NCBI GenBank assembly: GCA_905215555.1
Contig: CAJMQU010000010.1
Location: forward strand, 33,955-97,954
Length of the DNA: 64,000 nucleotides
DNA from: an uncultured bacterium
Lineage (GTDB): Bacteria > Bacteroidota > Bacteroidia > Bacteroidales > Bacteroidaceae
Reading direction: 5' to 3'
The position numbers and the translations under genes were made by a program. The notes beneath the pieces are model-generated. The model searched no databases and was not told where the DNA came from. It saw nothing but the letters and a program-made list of their open reading frames with translations. Each line of letters opens with the position of its first letter. The first letter of the stretch is position 1. Below, one piece after another: positions 17,104 to 25,665 of this stretch.

Positions 17104-18410
17104 TGAGGGAGAAGAAATATAAAGATATAGAGTTGCGCAGCGAAGAAGTGCAAGAAGTAATGAACCACATTTCACCTTGGGTGGTGAGGTGGGGGCTTAC
17201 TGTCTTGTTTTTGATTCTGATGGCGGTACTGGTAGGATGCTGGATATTTAAATATCCGGATACTTTGGTGGCAGAGGTAACTCTTGCAACAGAAGAACCT
17301 CCTGCTTCTGTTTTGGCTCATGCTGCTGGAAAACTGGATACACTTTATGTAAAGAATGGAAGTTTGGTCGGTGAGGGTACGAACTTGGGAGTAATTAATA
17401 ATTCAGCTGTTTTGGGAGATGTGCGCTGGTTGTCCGAACAGATGCAAGAATGGGAGAGAACTAATTATGTTTGGAAGAAAGGAATGGAAATCTTTGCGGA
17501 TAAGCGGTTACAATTGGGAGAGTTGCAATCTGCTTTTGCCATTTTTATCACTGCACTTTCTGAGTATGCGCTTTTTATGAAACAGGATTATTATACAAAG
17601 AAGCTATGGGTACAAGAAAAACAATTAAAAGGACAACGTACATATCTCCATGTAGCAGAGCAAGAGTATGAGTTGATTAAGAAAGATGTAAATTTAGCAC
17701 AGAATATGTATAGTCGTGATTCTACTTTGTATGCTCGTAATGCAATGATTGTTACCGAGTTCGAAGAGTCAAGTAGTAAATATCTGCAAAGTCTTCGTTT
17801 GGAAAAAAGTGCACGGATGAATTTGTTACAAGCCGAAATGCAGTTAGTACAGCATGAAGAGAATTTGATTGATATACGTAAACAGGCCTATGATGAGGAG
17901 CAAACTCATCGTACTAAACTGAAAAATTCAGTGGAACAATTAGCATCTCAGTTGAGCGCCTGGGAGTATTCCTATTTACTGAAAAGTCCTGTTAGTGGTA
18001 AAGTTAGTTTTATGAAAGTGTGGAGTCGTAATCAGAATGTAAAATTGGGTGAAACTGTTTTTGTTATTCAACCATCAGATAGTTCGAATGTATTAGGTAA
18101 GGCGTTACTTCCTTTACAAGGTTCGGGAAAAGTGCATATTGGACAACGGGTGCATATACGTTTGAATAATTATCCCGATCAAGAGTTCGGCTATGTCAAA
18201 GGGTTGGTGAAAAGTATTTCGCCTGTTTCGACTGAAGAAGATGTGTATGTAGTAGAAATCAGTTTACCGGATGGATTAAAGACTAATTATGGCAGACAAC
18301 TTCCCGTTTTGCAGGAGCTTAAAGGTACAGCGGATATAATTCTTGCTGATAGAAAATTGTTGGAAAGGTTGTTGGCATCATTAAGAAAGATGGTCGGATA
18401 TGAAGAATGA
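17103..18410 (+). CDS. HlyD-family membrane fusion protein of peptide exporter
   Basis: Periplasmic adaptor that would link the ABC exporter to an outer-membrane channel; about 435 residues. ATG at 17103 shares its A with the exporter stop (TGATG). Structure: cytoplasmic N-terminus, one transmembrane helix at about residues 22-45 (VRWGLTVLFLILMAVLVGC), a lipoyl-like half (PASVLAHAAGKLDTLYVKNGSLV), a long coiled coil (about 105-270), the second lipoyl half (YLLKSPVSGKVSFMKVWSRNQNV) and a beta-barrel end. No outer-membrane TolC-type gene follows, so a general one elsewhere must serve. This is the last gene of the cluster. Confidence 0.85.
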   Translation: MREKKYKDIELRSEEVQEVMNHISPWVVRWGLTVLFLILMAVLVGCWIFKYPDTLVAEVTLATEEPPASVLAHAAGKLDTLYVKNGSLVGEGTNLGVINNSAVLGDVRWLSEQMQEWERTNYVWKKGMEIFADKRLQLGELQSAFAIFITALSEYALFMKQDYYTKKLWVQEKQLKGQRTYLHVAEQEYELIKKDVNLAQNMYSRDSTLYARNAMIVTEFEESSSKYLQSLRLEKSARMNLLQAEMQLVQHEENLIDIRKQAYDEEQTHRTKLKNSVEQLASQLSAWEYSYLLKSPVSGKVSFMKVWSRNQNVKLGETVFVIQPSDSSNVLGKALLPLQGSGKVHIGQRVHIRLNNYPDQEFGYVKGLVKSISPVSTEEDVYVVEISLPDGLKTNYGRQLPVLQELKGTADIILADRKLLERLLASLRKMVGYEE

Positions 18411-18461
18411 GAAAAATGACTGATTTTGAACGTACAGACAATCTTTTCAACAATTAAGAAG

Positions 18462-18491
18462 TTGCTCTTTGAATTTATTTGCCTAATATTG
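18462..18491 (+). promoter_or_regulatory. Possible promoter of the frameshifted esterase
   Basis: TTG at 18462-18464, 19 bases, then TAATATTG at 18484-18491, one base off TAnnTTTG. It lies 28 bases before ATG 18520. Confidence 0.4.
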
Positions 18492-18519
18492 CAGCTGAAA
18501 ACCTTTAAATGAATATGCC

Positions 18520-19345
18520 ATGAAACGAAAAGTAACCTTTCTGTTACTATTATTCTGTATGTTTACCCTGCACGCGCAGGAAGTGTATGAAACGAAAAAA
18601 GGCTTGTCCTATGTTCCTAACGCGGAAGCGGATGCTTACCGGAAAGAGCGCTGCAAAACTGGATGTCTACTATCCGGCAGGCAAGAAAGATTTCCCGACT
18701 ATCGTCTGGTTTCATGGTGGTGGACTAGAAGGAGGCAATAAGCACATTCCCCGGGAACTGATGAATAGAGGATTTGCTGTAGTGGCGGTGAACTATCGTC
18801 TGAGTCCTAAAGCCAAGAATCCTGCTTATATTGAAGATGCTGCGGCTGCCGTGGCGTGGACGTTCAATCATATCGAAGAATATGGAGGCAACAAGGATAA
18901 AATTTTTGTTTCCGGTCATTCCGCCGGAGGTTACCTTTCACTGATACTGGCTATGGATAAGAAATATTTGGAAGCCTATGGCGCAGACGCCGATAAGGTG
19001 GCGGCCTATCTTCCGGTCAGCGGACAGACGGTTACTCATTTCACTATCCGCAAAGAACGCGGGCTGCCGAATGGCATTCCTATTATTGACGAATACGCTC
19101 CGGTGAACCGCGTGCGTAAAAATACTGCTCCTGTTGTATTGATTACCGGAGACCGTAATCTGGAAATGGCCGACCGTTGGGAAGAGAATGCCCTGTTTGC
19201 TTCCGTATCAAAGAATATCGGTAATAAACAAGTCACTTTGTATGAATTGCAGGGATTCAATCACGGCACGGTGCTCGAACCCGCCTGCTTCCTGATTATA
19301 AATTATATCCGCGAACATTGTCCGGACAAAGCGGTGAAGAAATAA
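18520..19345 (+). pseudogene. Alpha/beta-hydrolase esterase with a one-base frameshift
   Basis: The N-terminal part (signal peptide ending LHAQ, then EVYETKKGLSYVP..AYRKERC) is in one frame and the rest (LDVYYPAGKKDFPTIVWFHGGGLEGG...) in the next. Removing one A from AAAA at 18655-18658 restores a continuous reading ...ERCKLDVYYPAGK... of about 274 residues. The hydrolase features are intact downstream: oxyanion motif HGGG, nucleophile Ser in GHSAGG, a DRNLEMADRWEE acid region and catalytic His in GFNHGT. Such enzymes remove acyl groups from plant polysaccharides or small esters. Two neighbours are an esterase and a GH3 enzyme. The site is not a known slippery sequence, so this is a recent mutation or a sequencing error. 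Confidence 0.8.
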
Positions 19346-19376
19346 CATCCATCATACCTTCAACAAAATTGCCATT

Positions 19377-20570
19377 ATGAAAAGACTCACAATTTTAGCC
19401 GCTGTCCTGCTGATGTGTGTGGCAACCTTTGCACAGGAAGCCCTTTGGGGAATCGGTCCACTCGTATCTCCCGAAATCTATGATAATAATATAGTTCTTT
19501 TCAGGCTGAAGGCTCCGAAAGCGGTGAAAGTACAAATCACGGGTGATTTCCTGCCAAAGCAGAAAGTAAAGATTCCGAATGGGGAATATGAAATCCCGGG
19601 GGTTGTAGATATGACCGAAGGTAAGGATGGCGTATGGGAATACACTACCCCCGAACCATTGCAACCGGAGCTTTACAGTTACTCTTTTATAGTAGACGGG
19701 CTTCGCATGAATGACCCCGCTAATGTCTATCTGATACGTGACGTGGCCACTCTTACCAATGTATTTATCATCGGTGGTGAGCGTGCCGATTTGTATAAGG
19801 TCAACCAGGTACCTCATGGCACGGTGTCCCGCATCTGGTACAACAGTCCGGCACTTGGCATGGAGCGCCGCATGACTGTTTACACTCCTGCCGGTTATGA
19901 AACCAGTGGCAAACGTTACCCGGTGTTCTATCTTCTCCACGGTATGGGTGGCGATGAAGAAGCCTGGATTTCCCTCGGCCGTACTTCGCAGATACTGGAC
20001 AATCTGATTGCACAAGGTAAGGCGAAGCCCATGATTGTGGTGATGACGAATGGCAATGCCTCACAGGAAGCCGCTCCGGGTGAGTCTTCCCTCGGCATGA
20101 AGCCTCCTACAATGCAATTGCCCAAAACGATGGACGGCTCTTTCGAACAGGCGTTTCCCGATGTGGTGAAATTCGTTGATAAGAACTATCGTACCCTTAA
20201 GAGTAAGTCCGGGCGTGCCATTGCCGGATTGTCTATGGGCGGTTTCCACTCCCTGCACATATCCAAGCAATATCCCGATATGTTTGGTTATGTCGGTTTG
20301 TTCTCTGCCGCCATCCTGCCGAATAAGGATGTTTCCTCTCCGGTATATGAAGATATGGAAGGCAAGCTGAAAATACAGTTTGCCAAGAAACCGTCTCTCT
20401 ACTGGATAGCTATCGGAAAGACCGATTTTCTTTATAAGGCGAATGAGGACTACCGGAAACAGTTGGATGAGAACGGGTATAAATATACTTATTACGAAAC
20501 CGGTGAAGGACATATCTGGAAGAACTGGCGTATTTATCTGGGCGAGTTTGTTCCATTGCTTTTCAAGTAA
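19377..20570 (+). CDS. Exported esterase with N-terminal CBM48-like domain
   Basis: Predicted carbohydrate (feruloyl/acetyl-type) esterase, 397 residues. Signal peptide ends at TFAQ. Residues about 35-125 form an E-set/CBM48-like beta-sandwich (VLFRLKAPKAVKVQITGDF, DGVWEYTTPEPLQPELYSYSF). The esterase-D-type hydrolase domain follows (RRMTVYTPAGYETSGKRYPVFYLLHGMGG), with nucleophile Ser286 in GLSMGG and the likely catalytic His in ETGEGHIWKNW. This order matches Bacteroidetes xylan-degrading esterases. It lies 31 bases after the frameshifted esterase and is followed by a hairpin at 20587-20616. The exact substrate cannot be read. Confidence 0.8.
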   Translation: MKRLTILAAVLLMCVATFAQEALWGIGPLVSPEIYDNNIVLFRLKAPKAVKVQITGDFLPKQKVKIPNGEYEIPGVVDMTEGKDGVWEYTTPEPLQPELYSYSFIVDGLRMNDPANVYLIRDVATLTNVFIIGGERADLYKVNQVPHGTVSRIWYNSPALGMERRMTVYTPAGYETSGKRYPVFYLLHGMGGDEEAWISLGRTSQILDNLIAQGKAKPMIVVMTNGNASQEAAPGESSLGMKPPTMQLPKTMDGSFEQAFPDVVKFVDKNYRTLKSKSGRAIAGLSMGGFHSLHISKQYPDMFGYVGLFSAAILPNKDVSSPVYEDMEGKLKIQFAKKPSLYWIAIGKTDFLYKANEDYRKQLDENGYKYTYYETGEGHIWKNWRIYLGEFVPLLFK

Positions 20571-20586
20571 AGTCTTCCGCAAATAC

Positions 20587-20616
20587 ATCCTGCCGTACCC
20601 TTCGGTATAGCAGGAT
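20587..20616 (+). terminator. Hairpin between esterase and GH3 genes
   Basis: ATCCTGC (20587-20593) pairs with GCAGGAT (20610-20616), with inner stem TACC/GGTA and loop cttc. No T-run follows directly; it abuts the next promoter, so it may terminate the esterase message or act in the leader. Confidence 0.55.
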
Positions 20617-20621
20617 GTTGT

Positions 20622-20629
20622 TATCTTTG
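20622..20629 (+). promoter_or_regulatory. -7 box of the GH3 gene
   Basis: TATCTTTG fits TAnnTTTG and lies 26 bases before ATG 20656. No good -33 box is seen 19-21 bases upstream. Confidence 0.5.
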
Positions 20630-20655
20630 CACGCATAATAACCAAATTCAAAACC

Positions 20656-22989
20656 ATGAATAGAAAATTAATATTATCCTTAGCCCTGTCCGGGCTCGTG
20701 TTGACCACTACGGCGCAGACTTCCGTAGCGCCCACCATCCCCAGAGACGAGAAAATAGAGAAGAAAGTGGAGGCTTTGCTTAAGAAGATGACCCTTGAAG
20801 AAAAAATAGGCCAGATGACGGAGCTTACCATTGATGTCATTACGAAACGTGACAATTCCTCTAAAGATTTTCAGGTAGACGACGCCCTGCTGGACACCGT
20901 TATCGGTAAGTATAAAGTGGGCTCTATTCTGAATGTCCCCCAGGGCGTTGCCCAATCCAAAGAAAAATGGGAGGAAATCATCCGGAAGATACAAGATAAA
21001 TCAATGAAAGTGATTGGTATTCCCTGCATCTATGGTGTAGACCAGATACATGGAACTACTTATACGTTGGGGGGAACTTTCTTCCCGCAAGGCATCAATA
21101 TGGCAGCTACCTTCAATCGTGGACTGGTACGTGAAGGCTCGCGCATCTCCGCTTATGAGACCAAGGCCGGAAGTATCCCCTGGACGTATGCTCCCGTTCT
21201 CGACCTGGCGCGTGACGCCCGCTGGCCCCGCCATTGGGAAAACTATGGTGAAGATTGCTATGTAAATGCAGAAATGGGACGCGAGTCCGTCCTTGGTTTC
21301 CAGGGAGAAGACCCCAATAGGATAGGAAAACAACACGTGGCTGCTTGCCTCAAGCACTATATGGGTTATGGCGTTCCGGTGTCGGGCAAGGACCGTACTC
21401 CTTCATCTATTACCGTGCAGGATATGCGTGAAAAGCATTTTGCACCGTTTGTCGAGGGTATCAAGGCCGGTGCCCTGTCAGTTATGGTAAACTCTGCCAT
21501 GAACAACGGACTTCCTTTCCACGCCAACTACGAACTGCTGACACAGTGGCTGAAAGAAGACCTGAACTGGGATGGCCTGGTCGTGACCGACTGGGCGGAT
21601 ATCAATAACCTCTATACCCGTGATAAGATTGCCGGAAGCAAGAAGGAAGCCATCAAAATAGCCATCAATGCCGGCATCGATATGTCTATGGTGCCCTACG
21701 AATGGAGTTTCTGCACCTATCTGAAAGAGCTGGTGGAAGAAGGCGAAGTGCCGATGAGCCGTATTGATGATGCCGTACGCCGCGTGTTGCGTATGAAATA
21801 TCGGTTGGGATTGTTCGATACCCCTGCTTACAATCATAAAGATTTTCCTTTGTTCGGTGGTAAGGAACATGCTGCTGCGGCTTTGCAGGCTGCCGAAGAG
21901 TCTCTGGTGCTGCTGAAGAATACAGATGACATCCTGCCGCTGGCTTCCGGCAAGAAACTGTTGATAACCGGCCCCAATGCCAACTCCATGCGCACGCTTA
22001 ACGGTGGCTGGTCTTACTCCTGGCAAGGCGACAAGGCTGATGATTGCGCGGCCGATTATAACACCATCCTTGAGTCGTTCACCAACAAGTTCGGTGCTTC
22101 CAATATTATCTATGAGCCGGGCGTTACTTATAAGAAAGGTGGTGCCTGGTGGGAAGAAAACGCTCCCGAAATAGATAAAGCCGTGGCTGCCGCTGTCCAT
22201 GCGGATTATATCATTGCCTGTATCGGAGAGAATTCCTACTGTGAAACTCCGGGTAACCTGACCAATCTCTTCCTATCCAAAAATCAGCTCGACTTGGTGA
22301 AAGCACTGGCTGCCACCGGTAAACCGGTTGTGCTTGTGCTGAACGAGGGACGTCCGCGCATCGTCAGCGAAATAGAACCGTTGGCAAAAGCGGTGATCAA
22401 CACGATGCTTCCGGGCAATTACGGTGGCGACGCTCTTGCAAACCTTGTATCCGGCGACGCCAACTTCAGCGGAAAGATGCCTTATACTTATCCGAGAGAT
22501 ATCAATTCATTGTTTACCTATGACTATAAACCTTGTGAAGACCTCGAAAAGATGCAGGGTGCTTATGATTATGATGCCGTGATGTCCGTACAGTGGGCAT
22601 TCGGTTACGGATTGAGCTATACTACTTATGCTTACAGTAATCTCAAGGCGGACAAAACGAGTTTCACTGCCGATGATGTGCTGACCTTTACTGTGGACGT
22701 GAAGAACACCGGAAACCGTATAGGCAAGGAAAGCGTCCTGTTGTTCAGCAGCGACCTGATAGCTTCACTCACGCCTGATGTGCGCCGTCTGCGTGCTTTT
22801 GAGAAAGTGGAACTGAGACCGGGTGAAACCAAAACCGTTACCCTGAAAGTGAAAGGCTCCGACCTTGCTTTCGTTGGCTATGACGGCAAATGGATATTGG
22901 AGAAAGGTGATTTCCGCATCCAGACAGGTAATCAGACGCTGAATATCACCTGCACGGATACGAAGAAGTGGAATACGCCGAATAAATAA
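20656..22989 (+). CDS. GH3 family beta-glucosidase/xylosidase, exported
   Basis: Hydrolyses terminal beta-linked sugars from oligosaccharides, probably in the periplasm; 777 residues. Signal peptide ends near TTAQ. The (beta/alpha)8 domain contains KKMTLEEKIGQM, the GVDQIHG and ARWPRHWENYGEDCY motifs, and the nucleophile Asp312 in VVTDWADI. The second domain (about 410-620) begins with ALQAAEESLVLLKNTDDILPL and a C-terminal fibronectin-III-like domain (about 670-775) ends the protein. All expected landmarks are present and the length is normal. It follows two esterases, suggesting hemicellulose breakdown, but it has its own -7 box. Confidence 0.9.
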   Translation: MNRKLILSLALSGLVLTTTAQTSVAPTIPRDEKIEKKVEALLKKMTLEEKIGQMTELTIDVITKRDNSSKDFQVDDALLDTVIGKYKVGSILNVPQGVAQSKEKWEEIIRKIQDKSMKVIGIPCIYGVDQIHGTTYTLGGTFFPQGINMAATFNRGLVREGSRISAYETKAGSIPWTYAPVLDLARDARWPRHWENYGEDCYVNAEMGRESVLGFQGEDPNRIGKQHVAACLKHYMGYGVPVSGKDRTPSSITVQDMREKHFAPFVEGIKAGALSVMVNSAMNNGLPFHANYELLTQWLKEDLNWDGLVVTDWADINNLYTRDKIAGSKKEAIKIAINAGIDMSMVPYEWSFCTYLKELVEEGEVPMSRIDDAVRRVLRMKYRLGLFDTPAYNHKDFPLFGGKEHAAAALQAAEESLVLLKNTDDILPLASGKKLLITGPNANSMRTLNGGWSYSWQGDKADDCAADYNTILESFTNKFGASNIIYEPGVTYKKGGAWWEENAPEIDKAVAAAVHADYIIACIGENSYCETPGNLTNLFLSKNQLDLVKALAATGKPVVLVLNEGRPRIVSEIEPLAKAVINTMLPGNYGGDALANLVSGDANFSGKMPYTYPRDINSLFTYDYKPCEDLEKMQGAYDYDAVMSVQWAFGYGLSYTTYAYSNLKADKTSFTADDVLTFTVDVKNTGNRIGKESVLLFSSDLIASLTPDVRRLRAFEKVELRPGETKTVTLKVKGSDLAFVGYDGKWILEKGDFRIQTGNQTLNITCTDTKKWNTPNK

Positions 22990-23013
22990 GATTTTTCCGG
23001 AAGGTGCCGAAAC

Positions 23014-23105
23014 ACACCACAGATTACACGGATTGACGCAGATTAAAATTAAATAATTGATTATCAAGATAGATAATCTGTGTCAATTCGTGTAATCTGT
23101 GGTGT
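23014..23105. repeat. Intergenic inverted repeat, CACCACAG family
   Basis: Arms 23014-23045 and 23074-23105, 32 bases with two mismatches (ACACCACAGATTACACG at the left start). The arms carry CAGATT-like words at a ten-base period, like the element at 7639-7725. It follows the GH3 stop by 25 bases. Confidence 0.85.
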
Positions 23106-23316
23106 ATTTTGATACACCCACATACATAAAGTAACCCTGTCGCCCTTCCCCTTTATCAAAAAGATAGTAAAACATCCGTATTGCTGTCCTTTCCGTTTCG
23201 TAAAAAGGTGAAAATAGATTTCCTTTCTATTGCATAAAAGAATATAAATGCATGAATCTGAATAATAATTCTCAGTTCCCCCATGTTTATGCAAAATAAC
23301 TAACTATCTGATATGC

Positions 23317-23426
23317 CCAATCTATATATGTAACGTCTCCAATCTATATATCTAATGCTTCCGATCTATATATGTAATGCCTTCCATCTCTATATCCGAC
23401 ATTTCCCATCTCTATTTCCTTCATGA
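23317..23426. repeat. Tandem array, five degenerate 22-base units
   Basis: Units start at 23317, 23339, 23361, 23383 and 23405. The first three share CC.ATCTATATAT.TAA; the last two share CCATCTCTAT. The register is exact although the sequence drifts. It lies in the 801-base gap 22990-23790, which otherwise holds the repeat at 23014, AT-rich sequence and the rimP promoter. Confidence 0.75.
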
Positions 23427-23693
23427 ACCAACACTATTTCGTCCTCCAGCGGAATATATTTCTTTTTTTAGAGTTGTTCGTATTTATGTATTCCTTTATT
23501 TATCTGTCAGATACGGTTTTTTACTTCCGTATTTCCGTTTACGCCGCCCTCCACACGTAAATACGCCATTCTCGTGATGCATAAAATACAAAATGTCAAA
23601 TGCATAATTACACCTCCGAAGCCGTTTTACAGAAGTCATTTATGCTACTTTCTCTCTTCAAGAGCGTTAAATGATTCTTTTTTTCTCTAATAT

Positions 23694-23724
23694 TTTGTAG
23701 TCGAACAGATTATTTATATCTTTG
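23694..23724 (+). promoter_or_regulatory. Promoter of the rimP-nusA-infB operon
   Basis: TTTG (23694-23697), 19 bases, TATCTTTG (23717-23724): a perfect Bacteroides promoter. The leader to ATG 23791 is about 60 bases and contains the hairpin at 23746. Confidence 0.8.
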
Positions 23725-23745
23725 CAACCGCAATGGATGAAAGGT

Positions 23746-23771
23746 GGAGGGGCAATTAAGCTCCTTTTTTT
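23746..23771 (+). promoter_or_regulatory. Terminator-like hairpin in the rimP leader
   Basis: AGGGGC (23748-23753), loop AATTAA, GCTCCT (23760-23765), then a run of T to 23771. It lies between promoter and rimP, so it could attenuate the operon; the stem is short and contains one G-T pair. Confidence 0.5.
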
Positions 23772-23790
23772 GTTCTTATATAGTTAATCA

Positions 23791-24258
23791 ATGATAGAAA
23801 AGAAAACTGTTTGTCAGATTGTTGAAGAGTGGCTGGACGGAAAAGAGTATTTCCTGGTGGAAGTGACTATCAGCCCGGACGACAAGATTGTGGTGGAAAT
23901 TGACCACAAAGAAGGGGTTTGGATTGAGGATTGTGTGGAACTGAGCCGATACATCGAATCCAAGTTGAACCGTGAAGAGGATGACTATGAGTTGGAGGTA
24001 GGTTCTGCCGGTATCGGACAGCCATTTAAAGTGTTGCAACAGTACCGTAACCACATCGGAAAAGAAGTGGAAGTGCTGAAAAAAGACGGACGTAAGTTGT
24101 GCGGCGTACTCAAAGCGGTCGACGAACAGCATTTCACCGTAACCATTGAGAAGAAAGTGAAACCCGAAGGAGCCAAGCGCCCCCAGTTGGTGCAAGAGGA
24201 TGAAACCTTTGCGTATGATGAAATAAAATATACTAAATACTTAATCAGTTTTAAATAA
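23791..24258 (+). CDS. rimP: Ribosome maturation factor RimP
   Basis: Helps assemble the 30S ribosomal subunit in the cytoplasm; 155 residues, normal length. The N-terminal alpha/beta domain has DDKIVVEIDHKEGVWIEDCVELSRYIE and ELEVGSAGIGQPF (family consensus LEVSSPGxxRPL, here degenerate), and the C-terminal SH3-like domain has KEVEVLKKDGRKLCGVLKAVDE. The next gene nusA begins after four bases, the classic rimP-nusA-infB order. Confidence 0.92.
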   Translation: MIEKKTVCQIVEEWLDGKEYFLVEVTISPDDKIVVEIDHKEGVWIEDCVELSRYIESKLNREEDDYELEVGSAGIGQPFKVLQQYRNHIGKEVEVLKKDGRKLCGVLKAVDEQHFTVTIEKKVKPEGAKRPQLVQEDETFAYDEIKYTKYLISFK

Positions 24259-24262
24259 GACT

Positions 24263-25597
24263 ATGGCCAAAAAAGTAGAAACTGTCAGCTTGATAGATAC
24301 ATTTTCGGAATTTAAGGAACTGAAAAATATCGATAGAACCACAATGGTGAGCGTACTCGAAGAGTCGTTCCGTAGTGTGATTGCGAAGATGTTCGGTACC
24401 GATGAAAATTACGACGTAATCGTGAACCCGGACAAGGGGGACTTCGAGATATGGCGTAACCGTGAAGTGGTGGCGGATGAAGACTTGGAGAATCCGAACT
24501 TGCAGATTGCACTGTCGGAAGCACTGAAAATCGATGCTTCTTATGAAGTGGGCGAAGAAGTGACGGATGAGGTGATCTTCGCGAATTTCGGTCGCCGTGC
24601 CATCCTGAACCTGCGCCAGACGTTGGCTTCAAAGATTTTGGAACTGGAAAAAGACAGTATCTATAATAAATATATTGATAAGGTAGGCAATATCATCAAC
24701 GCAGAGGTATACCAGATATGGAAGAAGGAAATGCTGCTGCTGGATGACGAAGGAAACGAGTTGCTGTTGCCCAAGACGGAACAGATTCCGAGCGATTTCT
24801 ATCGCAAAGGAGAAACCGCACGCGCTGTGGTTGCCCGTGTGGATAACAAGAACAACAACCCGAAAATCATCCTTTCACGTACATCGCCTGTATTCTTGCA
24901 GCGTTTGTTCGAGATGGAAGTGCCCGAAATCAATGATGGACTGATCACCATTAAGAAGATTGCCCGCATCCCCGGCGAGCGCGCCAAGATTGCCGTTGAA
25001 TCGTACGACGACCGTATCGATCCGGTAGGTGCCTGCGTAGGTGTAAAGGGTAGCCGTATTCATGGTATCGTTCGTGAGTTGCGCAACGAGAATATTGATG
25101 TAATCAACTATACGAACAATATTCAGTTGTTTATTCAGCGTGCCCTCAGCCCCGCAAAGATATCTTCTATCCGACTGAACGAAGAAGAGCGTAAGGCAGA
25201 AGTTTTCCTGAGACCGGAAGAGGTGTCGCTGGCTATTGGTAAAGGCGGTTTGAATATCAAACTTGCCAGTATGTTGACCGAGTACACCATTGACGTGTTC
25301 CGTGAGTTGGATCAGGCTGTTGAAGATGAGGATATCTATTTGGATGAGTTCAGAGATGAAATCGACGGTTGGGTGATTGACGCCATCAAAGCGATTGGTA
25401 TCGATACTGCAAAAGCCGTGCTGAACGCTCCACGTGAGATGTTGATTGAGAAGACTGACCTGGAAGAAGAAACGGTGGATGAGGTATTACGCATTTTAAG
25501 TTCGGAGTTTGAGGAAGGCGAGCCTGAATTTGAGCCGGAGCCTGAATTCGGACCGGAACCTGAGGTTGACCCTGAAGTAGAGCCAGAAGCAGAATAA
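24263..25597 (+). CDS. nusA: Transcription termination/antitermination factor NusA
   Basis: Binds RNA polymerase and nascent RNA, tuning pausing and termination; 444 residues. Order: N-terminal polymerase-binding domain (1-130), S1 domain (about 135-205, EKGETARAVVARVDNKN region), then two KH domains containing DPVGACVGVKGSRIHGIVREL and EVSLAIGKGGLNIKLA. There are no Escherichia-type acidic repeats; instead the tail is a low-complexity stretch of E/P pairs (about 415-444). Part of the rimP operon. Confidence 0.95.
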   Translation: MAKKVETVSLIDTFSEFKELKNIDRTTMVSVLEESFRSVIAKMFGTDENYDVIVNPDKGDFEIWRNREVVADEDLENPNLQIALSEALKIDASYEVGEEVTDEVIFANFGRRAILNLRQTLASKILELEKDSIYNKYIDKVGNIINAEVYQIWKKEMLLLDDEGNELLLPKTEQIPSDFYRKGETARAVVARVDNKNNNPKIILSRTSPVFLQRLFEMEVPEINDGLITIKKIARIPGERAKIAVESYDDRIDPVGACVGVKGSRIHGIVRELRNENIDVINYTNNIQLFIQRALSPAKISSIRLNEEERKAEVFLRPEEVSLAIGKGGLNIKLASMLTEYTIDVFRELDQAVEDEDIYLDEFRDEIDGWVIDAIKAIGIDTAKAVLNAPREMLIEKTDLEEETVDEVLRILSSEFEEGEPEFEPEPEFGPEPEVDPEVEPEAE

Positions 25598-25665
25598 GGT
25601 GTCTGGTGACATTCGTTTCTGTTTGCACTAACTTCTTTCTCCACATTATTCATTAAATTTTTAGT

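Noticed and set aside
18655..18658. Programmed ribosomal frameshift in the esterase gene
   Set aside because: The site reads TGC AAA ACT, not a known slippery heptamer, and no stop codon, Shine-Dalgarno-like stimulator or strong hairpin is placed to cause a shift.
22990..23790. A small protein gene in the 800-base gap before rimP
   Set aside because: Short frames there (up to 76 codons) fall in repeats and AT-rich DNA and lack ribosome sites or protein-like sequence.
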